Of a stretch of DNA of 64,000 bases, positions 24,263-37,699 are shown piece by piece (within the stretch, counting starts at the first letter, position 1; each line of letters starts with the position of its first letter). The stretch covers positions 62,001-126,000 of the forward strand of contig JXTC01000511.1 in NCBI GenBank assembly GCA_002914845.1, in the 5' to 3' direction. Below the pieces are notes generated by a model. It was not told where the DNA came from. It did not search any database and was given only the letters and a program-made list of their open reading frames with translations. The position numbers and the translations under genes were made by a program. This stretch comes from Trema orientale (Eukaryota; Streptophyta; Magnoliopsida; Rosales; Cannabaceae).

Positions 24263-27200
24263 TTACAAGTTATTTGAAAAGATTTAGACTAGAAGTCGAT
24301 AACACAGGTCTTCTATAATCAGAATACTGATTGTTATACTCCAAGTAAGTATAGTAGATCAAATGTCAGGTACATACAATACCATCCCTGGATCACACCA
24401 GATCAGTAGTACATCGGGACAATTCTATTTGTCTACAACTAAACTTAGTTCTAAACAATCATTAAGTCCAAAGACTTTAACAGAATCCTCATCAACACAA
24501 GACATACGAGTTTAGAGGTCAAAACGATAACAAGAATACAATAACATAAGTCATTTACTATTTCTCATAACGAGCTAGTAACAACCATGTACACAAAACA
24601 TTTCTAGTCAAGAATAAGACTAGAATTACTATGAATGGAAACTTTCAATAGAGGAGTACATAACACAACGAATAATAACAGGTCAATAATTATAGTCCAA
24701 GCATATAAAATGTAAGTATCCACATAACAAGTATAGCCCAAAGACTTTCCAAGTCTTTTATCTAAGGTAATATCACAGTGTACTAACTTATACCACAATT
24801 AAACCCAGAAAGCCCAATATAGGATTATAATAACAATCTCAAATCATCGATTACTTCCAAAGACTCACTAAGTCTTTGGTATAAAAGGAAATCGCATAGA
24901 AATGACTCAATACTCAATATGCAAATAAATTGTTACCTATACTACAATGCCCCAGAAATAAGGTTTCAACAGAATAGACTGTCTCTGCAGTGACGCCTGT
25001 CTCCCATCTAACCTCGTTTCATTTTAAAATCAAAAATAGTTTTGAAAACATGCAACACAAATATTAGGGGCATATAAGAATACTATACTAGTTCACGATA
25101 AGGTTTCACCTTGGCCATTGGCAAACCGAACTTGAACTTTAAGTATTCTTTTTGAAAATATAATAGCAAAAATTCAACGACTCTCTAGGCATATCAATGT
25201 GTAACTGATCTGAAATACCATCAATTATGCCACTATAATGATATTGTGATCCATCCCAAATCAATTAATAAGTTATAAACTAAACCCAATAATAATGAAC
25301 TCAATAAGGACTCTAATTCACAACAGATTATAACCAGAGTCTCTAAAAATTCCCAAAAGTCAACACAAGCAAAGTATCTCAAATAGTACTCACTTATTAA
25401 TACCAAGAGGGAATACATCGACAAGATTGAATCTTGTCATCATTAGTCAATTAATTTGGTATTTAATATACCAATTCCACTTACTAAGCTAAATAAGTAG
25501 GACAAGAAGAAGTTTATCGCATGATACACAGTTTACTAATTAAATTATGAAACACTTAAAACATATCAATTTCTTTTAAATCATAGTTAAACATAACAGA
25601 ATTTTTCTTATAATTTTCAAAACTTTTCCGTAGTTTTCAAATACGTCTCTGTAAGAGATTCAAAAGTATATTTTCTTTTTGTTGGTAAACCACATTATGC
25701 AAATAATTTTCCATAGTTCTTTATTAATGAAAACTTTAGGTAATTTATAAGTCAGGCTTTCTTTAAGTTTTATAATTTTGAGGTACCACACTCTGACAAT
25801 TTTTATTAAAAACGATTTTAGAGGGCATTTTAACAATAGAAAGAACCTACAAAGCATGTTAGAAAATAATAGCGTGTGTCAAATATAAATTTATTTTTTC
25901 AACCTCACTCAACTTATAAAGCATATTTATAGAGAATAACTTTTCCGTTTAGCCAACCAATTTATAATATGCATAACTCCATGAGTTTAAAAGTTTAAAT
26001 TATGTTTTTAAAGAAAAAAGAACATATTTATATGCATATTCAGAATTTACCAAACGTCAAATAGAAGCATATCAATCCATAGCCTTTACTCATTAGAAAA
26101 TCCAAGTTTCATAAATTGATTAGTTTAAATTTTAATATCAAAGAAGATACCATATATCATTATACACCACCTAAGTCTCTCCAAGGCTTAGGTATTCAAA
26201 CTAAAAATATTTTTATTTTATATGCAAATGAAATACCATCCTAAGTCTCCAACACTAGGAGTTTCCAACTCTTAGGATATCAAATCAAATTAACTACATA
26301 GGTGCTCAATTATTCAATTGAGACTAACAAAGTAAAGTCAATCCAACTTAACTTAACCAATGAATAAATAAACATCTATTAACCAATAAAGATTTAACAA
26401 TCCCATAAATATCAAAATCATGTACACCTTAATAAAGCAAGTTATATACATAATGGAGAAGTTTGAAAGAATAAACATATCCAAACAACAAGGCACATAA
26501 AGTCATAACGACAAGATTTCATAAAACTTCCAAACTAAGTTTTCAAAATATAAAATTTCTCCATTTATACAAAGTTTCAAACATGTTAGCAAAACTAATT
26601 TTACTTAGCAAAATTCTTGTAACAAGATATTATAAATTTGATTTTTAGAAATATATGCACAAGCTTCTAAGAATTTATATGTATACCGTATTAAATCACA
26701 CCATGGATTTCATTTAAAACACAAAATTGTTGCAAAAAGTTTTCATACAAATTTTCCGTAAACATCTTATGTTTAAGTCCAAGTTACTTTGCAAATTAAT
26801 TTTCAAAAGCATTCCTTAGATTCAAAATCAAGTGACAAAAAAAAAAACTCGGTAATTTTTAACAATTATATCTACTATATTCAAAACTAGGAAAAATATT
26901 TAGGAACTTTATTTTTAAATTAATATCACTAAATGTGCAATGAGACCTGAATAATACCATCACTAGTTTTAAGTAATGCAATTATTTAAAATTTATAATG
27001 CTGACAATTTCACAAACCTTAGACTCAAAGTGGTACTCTTACTTTTTTTTTTTTTAAACGAAGTTCATATTATTAAATCAATCCATGAATGAAAACTAGT
27101 ATGTCATATCTACTAAGAAGTCCAACCAATGTATGATGCAAAATTATGACAACATACTACTAGAGACTCAAACTGGTTAGTCACATATAAAAAATTTCCA

Positions 27201-27609
27201 AGAAATTTAAATCACAACCTCACAAGCACAAATAATGTCAAGTCATGTCAATCAAAATACACGACACCGAATTACTATCTTAGAACCTATGAGATTCATA
27301 TAGCTTATCACCATAATGGATATAGAAGTACAAGAACGAATATCCATTGAATTTCGACATAAGTAGAATTCACTAGTCTCGTATTATCCCCGACACTTCT
27401 GAGACGAGAATTTCAGAATATAACTATCACATGGATACTAGAGTTCCATCCTAAAGGGGTGAACGAAGGATTCAGAACGAATCAGAACAAAGACAAAATA
27501 TTTTGCCAATTCTTAAGTGATGTATAAGGTGTTTGTCAAATACTTTTCCAAAACTATTTTAAAATACCGAAATACCACAGGCAAATCCCAAATGGATCTG
27601 AAGTCAGAA

Positions 27610-27622
27610 GCTCTAATACCAA
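27610..27622 (-). promoter_or_regulatory. Primer-binding site of element A
   Basis: The minus strand reads TTGGTATTAGAGC, the initiator tRNA-Met type with one change, three bases from the LTR edge. Confidence 0.8.
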
Positions 27623-27625
27623 ATC

Positions 27626-28648
27626 TGTCACGACCGGAATTCCAAAGCTATGACTTTTAGTAATTTTAAGTTGAAACAATGATAAACAGTAATTTTTCAA
27701 AAATTTCAGAAAATTGAGTACTTGAAATTTTAAATTTTAGTTCTCAAAAGTAAATAAAATTCAAATTAAGAAAACCTCTCAGTAGTATAGGTTTTTCAAG
27801 AAAATACTTCAATTAAAGATTAGAGGAATTCTAATTAATTTATTTAGAAATATTTTGATAAATCATAAATTTCGACAAAGAGAGTTCAATTTTATATCCT
27901 AAGCCCAATATCCAAGCAATTTACATAAAATTATTTGTGTATCTAAGTACTTAATTTAATAGCAAAATTATCCTCATACATCCACTTAATAAATAAAAAA
28001 ATTTGACATAGAAAGGAAAAGATGATATAGAATAGGAACCAACCAATGAAGATGTAGGAAACGACATACATATGCCAAACAAGCTTTTCAAGCCACCATG
28101 ACAATTACCCTAAAAATAAATTAATATATAAAAGTGAGAGGAAGTGTGAGGGTGAGCACATGAATACTTAGTAGAGGTTTAATAGGTTTTTAACTAAAAT
28201 AAATACTTACTTTCAAGGTCCTGCAGCCTATCCAATTTTAAAGATATCAGATTTTAAAGTTGCAATTTTAATTGCGCCATTACTAATCAAATATCTAGTC
28301 AGTAAATTATTCAAATAGTTTTATTGAAATCTAACTTAAAACACTGTCCAAAGGTTTATATCGTTCAAACTATTATAAAACATAGTCTCAAAATAAAATC
28401 ATTGTCCAAAGGTTTAAACATTCCAAACTATTGTAAAACATCACATCAAAACCAGTACATATCTATTTAAGTCAAACATATAACATGCAATACAATCAAT
28501 GACAAGTCCGAGTCACCAAAGATTGTTGATCATAAGTATGCAATTTAGTGTGAGTCACCCAAATAGGTGACTGAACATGTGTACTGTATTCGAATAACCA
28601 AAGTTGGTGACCATGAGTGTGATATATAGTCCGAGCACCCTAGATACA
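27626..28648 (-). repeat. Truncated 5' LTR of element A
   Basis: It tracks 22056-23035 closely, then stops after 'gagcaccctagata', where the left LTR continues 'gggtaccgtaag'. About 1.2 kb of LTR is missing. Confidence 0.78.
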
Positions 28649-29420
28649 GTTATCCCAAAAAAGAAAATAAGATAATTAAAGGTCAGTTAAAAAAAAAAGA
28701 AATCGATGATTTATGGAGGAAAGTCAAACTCAAAGCTCATTAATTTCCAAGGGTACAAATTAACAAGTCACAAAAGCAAAACTCAATAGGAGGAGCTTAT
28801 AGCAAAAGGTCAAATCTTCACTATTTTTCTTTTGCTCATTGATTTTTTTTAATCAAAGTTACAGTTTCATAGAATTAAAGATTTAAATGATATGCACTGA
28901 AAAAATAAAAGTAAAGAACACAATATGAATTTTTTTTTATTTGAATAGTATTTGTTTTCGTAGTTTTTGATTTTTAGGAAAGGAATATGAAATGATACTG
29001 AAAAGAAAACTTGATTCTCCAAATCTTAACCTATTGATAAGATTGATAAAAAAGTTATCCTAAAACGTTTTTAAGAAATTTGGTAGGCATCGATTGAAAA
29101 GCACAACACCTTTGATGTATAAAATATAAATATTTTTAATTATTTTCTAAAAAAAAATTTTGTCTTAAGTTATGCCCCACCGCCCTACTGATGAACGTCA
29201 GCTCCGCTCTTGTACATACAGATGCATTTGTAAACAACATACGTGAGAACGTGCTACTACTACTACTAGTGGATAATACACACTCAACCTATTTAGCACG
29301 TCACATATCACATATTTCATTATTTATTACGCATATCTCATATGACCCTCGTCGAGAAACAAAAGGAGGCCGCCAATATATCGACTGGCATAATTCAGAG
29401 AACCAAATTAACTATCCAGT
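28649..29420. other. AT-rich spacer, possibly another DNA transposon remnant
   Basis: No gene is recognised. The end near 29190-29215 reads, reversed, 'caagagcggagctgacgttc', which resembles the CAG-rich termini of plant hAT elements, but I could not match a second end or a duplication. The frame at 29191-29457 runs into the next LTR and is not a gene. Confidence 0.35.
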
Positions 29421-30003
29421 TGTTCCGGGGCGCTTTTTTTGGGGAGAAATTAATTAAGCATAAAAGTACTTAATTAAGAATAAACAGAATAGTGGTATAA
29501 ACAGAGAAAATGATATGAAAAATTGTAACAATGTAATTCTATGTATTAGAAAATTATGGCACTTTTGACATGCAGCACAACCTGCAAGTAAACAAGTGTA
29601 AGTAGTTTCAATGACCATCACCACGTGCTAGTCAGCCTGTGTTTCTGACGCAGATGATACCAGCCATATGGTCAGAAACATAATAATTATACTGAAAATA
29701 AATAATTAGAAAGTTAGATCTTTGATGCAAGTGATTCCAGCCATATTGTCAAATATAAACGAAAATAAAAATACTGAATTTAATGTGAACAGTTGCAAAC
29801 AATAGTCGTATACGTTATAACTCAGCTTGCTAAACAACACAGAATCAGATATACGGGTATTTAAAGTGTAGAATTTAAAAGTTAGCACAATATATATGTA
29901 GTCAGCATCCTATAAATATTTAGAACAATAAAAAAGAATAGAGTGAGTAGCTCAGTGTTCCCAAAACTTACACAAAAATAATTAATAATAATAACAACAA
30001 CAA

Positions 30004-30005
30004 TA

Positions 30006-30040
<35 letters not shown>
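30004..30040. repeat. (AAT)n microsatellite in the LTR
   Basis: A run of aat units, also present in the partner LTR at about 38270-38302 with a different unit number. Confidence 0.85.
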
Positions 30041-30361
30041 GTATATGCATATAAACATTAACAGGAAGATATACGTATATGATATATATACAGGTATAGG
30101 TATGATAATGAATGGAATTGGTAAAAGAAATGATTTGGCTTTTATGTACGGATGTAGTGATTTTAAAGATTTTCGTGAAGCTTATGTAATTAATGAAGCA
30201 AGAACCGAGGCAATATGAAAGAAAAGAAAGGTTGATGGAGAGCGAAAGAGTTGATATTAGGATAGTTTTCTAACAGAGAGATAAAAATTAAGAGGGAGAA
30301 ATATATCACTAATGTCTACCTATTACATAAAGGACCATTGTATATATATATATATATATAT

Positions 30362-30425
30362 GGGCGCGTCTACAGTAGGATTAAGGCATGACCCTACGTA
30401 GGGACGCCCTACCGTAGCCATCCCC
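30362..30425. mobile_element. Short copy (64 bases) of the MULE-type MITE
   Basis: It starts 'gggcgcgtctacagtagg' and, reversed, ends 'ggggatggctacggtagg'. The central inverted arms of copies 1 and 2 are missing. It sits in a TA repeat, so the duplication cannot be read. Confidence 0.7.
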
Positions 30426-30440
30426 TATATATATATATAA

Positions 30441-33400
30441 TTGCCAATCCAATAAGTATTTTTTTTTTTTTTTAACTATGTGTAGGAATTTTATTTTAGC
30501 TATTGGATCATCATCTAATGGTGATCCAACGGCTATAATGAGATGCATGAAAAGACGTGCATCCACTGTAAGAAAAAAGCTTTATGATAACACATGAAAA
30601 GTGCTATCACTGATATCTATAACACTTTTGAAAATGTTATACCAGCCTGTATTATAAAAAGTCTAGACTTTTGATAACACTTTTCCAATGTTATCTACAA
30701 TGCTATAGAAAGATTATTTCATTTTTTCATTGTTGCAGTTTGAGTAATGACAAGATATTACCAACTCTATTATAGCATTTTTTTATCGTTATCTTTTATA
30801 GTATGGAAAAAGTTTTTCTAAAATTTTGAAACTGCAATATGAAATTAATCTTGTATACACCATGTAACAAAAATGTTACTATTATGATATTCAACCATCT
30901 TGACAATATTCATGAAGTTAATTACAATTATTTGCCCTTACATAAACTAGAATTTAACCCAGAAAGTGGCAATGCATATTGATAAACTTAAAATCCAAAG
31001 TATCAACTATAATTCATACAAGTCATCCAAGATATTTAAATCCTTGTCTAAGTATCACGTATAAAAGAAACATCTTATATTTAGAAAATATTGAAATAGC
31101 AATTTCAACTTGTCCCATATAAAGGCATGTGTGCCAACAAATTAATCATAACCAATTCAACATCTGAAGTATGCCTCCACAAAATGCTTCAGGTTTCCTG
31201 GCCAATTGCCTAGAGTAAACACCACGTCCTCCAATTTACAAAGGTTCTAGTACATGCTTCTATGCATATCTAACTGCCTAGAGTAATACCACGTGTCCTT
31301 CAATTTAGAAGCTGTGCCAAATCAACTTGCAAATAACCTATAATGAACCACACAAATGTATTAGTAAGTTTGAGAGATACACTAAAATCAATATGGTAAG
31401 TGATAACTAACTAAATATCTAGTCAAATATAACCAAGTGTTCATTACAATATCAATATAATGAATCAAAGATAAAATATATAATATAACATATAATATAT
31501 GTGATTAACAATATAATATATAACAACATAATTAAATCTATAGTTAAAATGTAAGTAAGTTAAACATATGAAGTAGGAGATCTCAACCCAAGGATTAATC
31601 ATTGTAATTGTGCCCGTGAAAACGTGTCTCTAAAAGAATAAAATATAAAGGTGAGAGCATGTGTAAAGTCAAAACTTAGTATCAACAGGGAGTAGAAAAA
31701 CACCTCTCCATATTGGAAATTAGAAATACAAGGTTCCTTAAGCACATTATCAACCAAAATTACAAGCCAAACTGGAATTGCCAACAACGTAGTCATCCAA
31801 AATCCCATTTCTCTCTTTCCGAAATTTTGGCCTTCTCACATAAAGGAATATTTCTAGCATTTTGTGATAATATATAAGAAAGACATTAAGAAAACTCACA
31901 TATACAGCATCAGTGCGGTTTTGAAAACGAATTAGTTTTCCCCATCCTAATACTGCACTATTAATATATTTGCACATATATAAAGATACACATATACTTG
32001 ACTCTTCTTGTTGTCTTGATTCTCTCAAACACACAAATAAATAGTCAATTTTAGTTTATGGTTAATTAAAAGAAAGGCTAGGTCTGGCCGTAAGCACGTC
32101 ATGCTTATGGATCTTTGAGTGCAACTCCGAGGCCTATGATGGCCAACAATGTCGTTGAGTCAAACTTGAATTATAACATTATACATATAAAGGCTATAGG
32201 TTGCAAAAACAGCAAGACTCCTCTTATCCACAAGCAAAATACAAATTTTTTATCGGTCTTAGAGGCTGTCCTTACGAACATTTGGATCCCTCACTCTCTA
32301 TTCTAATCACTGTCGTATATACGTCTTCTTTTACTTATTACAAGATTATTTCAGCTTTGATTAGCCTAATGCTAAGTATTACGAGTCACCATATAGCAAA
32401 ACATAATTTCATGTTGCAGAAAAATAAGCAAGTAGAACCGAGGATACTTTATGGGTTATGACATTAACCACACCTGGTTTCAAGATCAAATAATAAATGG
32501 AATCATATGCTTGAGAATTGAGATGGCAATAAATGAAAGAATATACACCGAAAACAGCTATAACAATTAATTTTTTAAGCACAATGCAACATGCTTTAAG
32601 TAAACGTGTCTTTCTTTCTTTCTTTTCACCCCTATCTAATGACTTTACATATCTTTTCTCTTTTTTTTTTTTTAAGTTATTTTCCCAGTCATTTGCAAGA
32701 AACAACAAAATTTCCTATCACATTATATACATCTTATCAAATACAAAATTAAGAAAAACTAGAATGGACAAGAAAAGACAAAGCGTGGAAAGAATTATGA
32801 ATCAATGCATATTAACATTATATGGAATGCCATTGATTGGTGGGAAAAACACATAGATTGAAGGGTAAATAGAAACCTTACTAGAAGGTAGTACATAGCC
32901 CTGTTATAATTATGGTACATATCAATTAAAAAGGGAGTGTATAAAGCAATAAATAAGGGGAAAAGATTAAGATTGATATAGCATTGTTGTTAAAAGCAGA
33001 AAAAACGATTAATGTCGAACTTCCAAAGAAAAAAAAAATGTTTGATACCATGGTTTATCCTTTGCTCAATACTTTGGTCATTAAACTTAAAACAAAGCAA
33101 GAAACATCTCATACACAACTGGAAGTTATTTCCTATATTTTGTACTATCTCAGAAACATATTATTTAAAATGAGAGAAAAAAAGTAGCTCACAATATTAA
33201 TGGAGTTGCTGAGTTTGCCTTTGAGGGTAGTTGGCCTAGCTATTCTCCTTTCATGTTAATGGCACTGGTGCTTTGACCTGCTGAGATTTTAGTGAAAAAC
33301 AAAATACAAATAAGGAGCTTCAAGGCAAAATACCTTAGGAACTGCAGCAAGTACCCTTGCCAGTAAAATTAGAAACGATACTACTAGTTGAAACAAATAC

Positions 33401-35050
33401 AAATAAATTTAACCATGAGATACAAGTTAAGAGGCATCACATATGAAAATTTCTTGAAATAAGAAGAACACCCAAATGTATACTTGCTCGTCAGCTCTCT
33501 CAATAACTAGTGAAATAACTAGGCTTCAGAAAAAATTCAGGGACTGCAAAAAGACACACACAATCGCTGCTTACTTGTGAAATTGAAGCTTTGTGTCATG
33601 GCTTTCTCTGAGTCTCTCTGGTTTCACATTCATAGAGTGGCCATCGAAACGGGTCCAACCGAATTATAAGTAACTTTTTTTTTCCTCCTCTGGACAACTT
33701 AGCAAACATCTAAAAATCAGAAGAGAAAGAAATGATCCACAAAGAGATTCATGTAGTAATCACCCACAAAGAGTTATATAATACCAAATTTAATAATGAT
33801 AAAGAACAAATAATTAATAATATAAATGATGTACAAAAATCTTTTAGAAAGTCAAAATCATTACGATAAAACCAAACAAACATAGATATGTCCACAAATC
33901 CTTACATATAGGTACAAAAGTACCAGAAGGTCATGGCGTTAGTTCATGATGATGGTAGAGACAGAGAGATTGAGAGAGAGACTGAATGGTTTTGGCATTT
34001 GCCAGATTTGGGGGTAACCCTCAAGATGGGGCCCAAAAAGAAGCCACAGGTGAAGTTTGGAGCAGAAGGCGGAACATTTTGGCAGAGGAATCGAAAGCCA
34101 CCACCACCAAAGACGCCGAAGTAGCGGCGAGATTCCGAACCGAACAGAAAAACCTGAAACATGTTAGGGTCTAGGACACGATGAAGTGAGGAATGAGAAG
34201 GAGATCAGGAAATAAGAGTGGCAGCATATGAGAAAGAGAGAGCGACGATATGATTTTTACTTTATGAAAGATGTCTTTAATTTCTAAAAAAGATACCTTG
34301 GTGTCTGGTCGATAAGGTGGATTTGGTCGCTTAGATACGAAACCACCATGATGGAGGGCGCTCGCTTGGATATATACGAACCCACAATCATGGAGGAAAA
34401 ATAGAGAGCAAACCAAAGAGGAAAAATAGAGATAGCTACCACCTACGGACATTTCTTTGGATTTCTTTTCTCCTTCGTCCGATCCCGATCCCAATATGAG
34501 AGAACAAAATCTTACACACGGCCATTTGAGACAGAAGGAGATTTAGGGCTAAATCAAGAAAATTTAACTTGAATAAGAGAGAGAATAAGGATTAAAGAAC
34601 AAACCTCAAAGATTTTGGGTTGAGCCATCAAATTGAGATAGCTCAGAGATTAGGGATTTACTGAGAAAGAGAGGAAATAGAGAGAGAGCGAGAGGAGAGA
34701 GGGAGAGCGAAGAAGAGTGAGACAGAATGAGATTATTTTTGTTTTTCTTCTAGCGTTACAAATTTTTTGAGCGAAACATTTTTTCTTTCGGGAAATGTTT
34801 CCCTCTCTCCCACTCCCGCCTAAAATTTCACTTATTTCCCATAATTTCTCCTATTTTTTAAAAGCCAATGTTACACTTTTTGTTTAAGTGTTATTATTCT
34901 AGTGTTATAAAATAGTCATTTTGTTGTAGTGATCATTAATACTATTTTTCTCTTACTTTTTATTATAAAAAAATATGCATGATATATTTTCATTAGCCAA
35001 AATGATACTTATGTATAAGTAAAAAAAAATATGCCTATTGGATTGGTACC
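30441..35050. mobile_element. TIR element in the gypsy LTR that contains a CACTA element
   Basis: The ends are inverted: 'ttgccaatccaataagtatt' at 30441 and, reversed, 'ggtaccaatccaataggcat' at 35050. Both ends are followed inward by a T/A run and flanked outward by TA repeats, matching the TA run in the empty right LTR near 38650. Without the CACTA element it would be about 240 bases, MITE-sized. Confidence 0.6.
30564..34931. mobile_element. Non-autonomous CACTA (En/Spm-type) transposon, 4368 bases
   Basis: The left end is CACTGTAAGAAAAAAGC; the reversed right end is CACTACAACAAAATGAC. Both sides carry ATC (30561-30563 and 34932-34934), the 3-bp duplication of CACTA elements. Subterminal repeats of 'ataacactttt' in both orientations cluster in the first 230 and last 80 bases. 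No transposase domain is visible. Short frames inside overlap on opposite strands and match no family. Confidence 0.85.
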
Positions 35051-36138
35051 TATATATATATAAGCCCAAAAGAGATAAAGACAGCCACTTCTTGCATGAC
35101 TTTAAACATCATATACTTGACACTTGTTACTGAGTTGGCATTTTGACTTTTAAAAAAAGTCCTTCCAATAAAAGCTTGGCATATATCAACATTTGCTTGA
35201 TTAAATTTTTACCCCAAAAATGTGCACTCGTCAAATTTTCTAATCTTCAGTTAAGAGAAATCTTGGCCAATATCTTGTGAAACTTTTCTTTATCTAATTT
35301 TGGTCTTCAAATATGTCTCCAAAGCACCGAATATATGCAGAGGGAATTTCTTGAGAGAAGATGAAGCACCATTGCCTTACAAGCACATCCCAACTAGCTA
35401 GGTTGGCATCCACCTGTAAGATAATCCAATATTCTTCCAATTCAATACTAATAAGAACTGTGGGCAAGCTCGGGATAGTAGACTGCTAGCTCTAATTGGG
35501 ATCCAAATAGTCCCGCCAAAACATTTCTATTGGATTGGTTTAACCCAAACAACACCTCATTAAAATCTTTATAAAGCAAAACCTAGTGGGAAAAATCTCT
35601 AGAAAGAAAAAAGAGTACGTTGCATGTGAGCAACACTTTGGAGGTGAGCTTGAGTATTATTGAGATTAATTTTTGTGAAGCTTCAATCATTAAATTCAGC
35701 TTACTTGTCAAAATAGTTCTTTGCAAAGGCTTTTAATGCTATTGAGAATGACTCTTTAGAAGAAAGTTCACTGCTTTCAAATTATTGTGAGCATCTCATG
35801 TAAATAAATTACGAGGAAGAAATTTCCTTTCCATGCAAAATTGAGAGATTAGTCTAATATAAAGAATAAACGCTCACATATATAAGAGAAAATATAAATA
35901 ATTATTAGGGATAAGAATAAGAGAAATAGAAACTGATGAGAGTTTCAATTAATCCCCAATATTTATTGGTACAGATGATAATTAATAAATTGGCTATATA
36001 GCAAAGATGTAATATATGATAAGGGAGTCCCCATAACAATTAATTAGACACAATCCACATCTGCTTTTTTTTTTTTAAGTCAAATGTTTGTATAAAGATA
36101 AAATATGAGTATAATATCACTGATGTTATTTTGAAACA

Positions 36139-36345
36139 GATCATCTTGTCGATAGTCTTTAAATCGGCATCTCGCATGATTCTGTTTTAGTTATGTCATC
36201 TTGTTGATAGCTTTTGGCATTTCGCGTCATCCTATATTTGGCTAGGTCATCTTATTGACTAGTCTTGATGACATATCGCATGATCCTACTCTAGCTACGT
36301 CACATTGTCGATTGCCGTAGCATTTTGCATGACCGCATAAATTAT
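36139..36345. repeat. Four degenerate tandem copies, unit 51-55 bases
   Basis: Units begin near 36140, 36195, 36246 and 36299 with 'gtcatcttgt(c/t)gat' and contain a 'gcat.tcgcatgat' block. They lie in the interior of the Tat-like element, between gag and the 3' LTR. Tat/Ogre elements often carry such tandem arrays. Confidence 0.7.
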
Positions 36346-36739
36346 TAATTGTAATTTATAATGATTGTAGTTTCATGCAGCCTCAATTAAATATTCTGGT
36401 TCTAAAACTTATGAATTGCATGTACCATATGATAGAAGTACAGAAGAAAATAGAAACCAACCATTTATTATGCTGAAATATTTTACAACTAATAGTTCTC
36501 AATGAAAGGGACGTTTGTAGAGTTATTATGGTTTGTATCGAAAACTTACCTAGGCCTAAAACCTAGTGAATTATTGAAGATAGTTCATATTACCTCATTA
36601 CGGAACTTGAGACTTTACTGAATTTTTCAATGGCGATTTTTGGATTTATTGATAGTTGTTTGCCAGCTTTCTCCAACAGTCGTCTCAATAGAGGCGTAGA
36701 CATTTATTTAACCTCTTCCATAGTTAGGGAATGGGTAAT

Positions 36740-37271
36740 TCTCGGCTCTTTATTGTTATTGCCCCAATAAAATTTCGCCTCTTTGAGCTTTTTCATGGTA
36801 GGTTTTCGTACCGTATAACAGTCTGATGTAACATGACCTACTTTATTGTGAAACAAACAGAACTTGGGATTCATTGCTTCTTCTGGTGTATGTAGAATTT
36901 GGACCGATAGAGGCCATAATACCCCATCTTCTATCCAAACTCGTACGAGTATAATAATTTTATTTTGTGTTAGAGGTATCTCGGGAGGGGTTGGTCGATT
37001 TCTTTTGTCTTGACGAGCTTTTCAACCAATGTGACCTCTCTTTTTTGCTTGGAAAAATATGGCTTGCACCAACTTTCAGCACCATACGTTTGACACACAT
37101 CTGAATCAGTTTGTTCTCCGAGATGATTACTTTGAAGTCCAAAGCTTTTTCCTTGAATCTATTCACGTAAGTTGCGAGTGATTCATTTTCTTTTTGTGTT
37201 ATGCTGGAAAGATCAGACAAATCTAACTTGCACTCTGCTATGAAGAATCTGGTGCAGAATATTACGACCAA
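36740..37271 (-). pseudogene. Tat-like gypsy gag remnant
   Basis: The gag core reads 'ECKLDLSDLSSITQKENESL' and 'YVNRFKEKALDF' (36960-37271). A stop follows, then a CX5HX4C-like knuckle, 'FCLFHNKVGHVTSDC', near 36850. The arrangement and wording are those of plant Tat/Ogre gag. No protease, RT or integrase follows, so the copy is incomplete. Confidence 0.75.
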
Positions 37272-37699
37272 TTCATCCTATGTAGAGATACTGTCTGCTG
37301 GTAAATTGGCAAACCATGAATATGCTTAGTCTGTGAGAGATTTTGAAAATTTTCTTAGCCTCAATTAATGGTCGTTGGCGTAGATTCTGAGATCATCTAG
37401 GAAATTAATGACGTGCTACTTAGCATTGCCTTTCTTTTCTATCTCAGCCAATTTCTGCATCACCAGCTCCTGAAATTTCATCAAATTTTCTAATGTACTC
37501 TCATCAGAGCAAGTGTCGCCTCTTGCTGACTTGATGCTTCATTGCTTAGTAAATTTTGTTCCTTAGTCATTTTCACAGTAACTTTTTTTTTTTTTTTCCA
37601 GAAGAAGAGCAAGCAGAATTTCGAGACAATTTTTGAGATTTTGGGAATATTGAAGAAATCTAGTTTCACTTGGCTACTCCCTAGCGGAGTTGCCTTTAA

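Larger units (their letters stand above)
22056..28648 (-). mobile_element. Low-coding Ty3/gypsy element A
   Basis: The left LTR (22056 to about 24262) and a truncated right LTR (27626 to about 28648) both begin TGxCACGACCGGAATTCC on the plus strand. The PBS beside the right LTR gives minus orientation. The 3.4 kb interior (24263-27625) has no gag or pol domain but is similar in order to the interior of element B, for example 'tttgtctaca', 'gagtttagag' and 'gccccagaaa'. This fits a large retrotransposon derivative dependent on another element. Confidence 0.8.
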
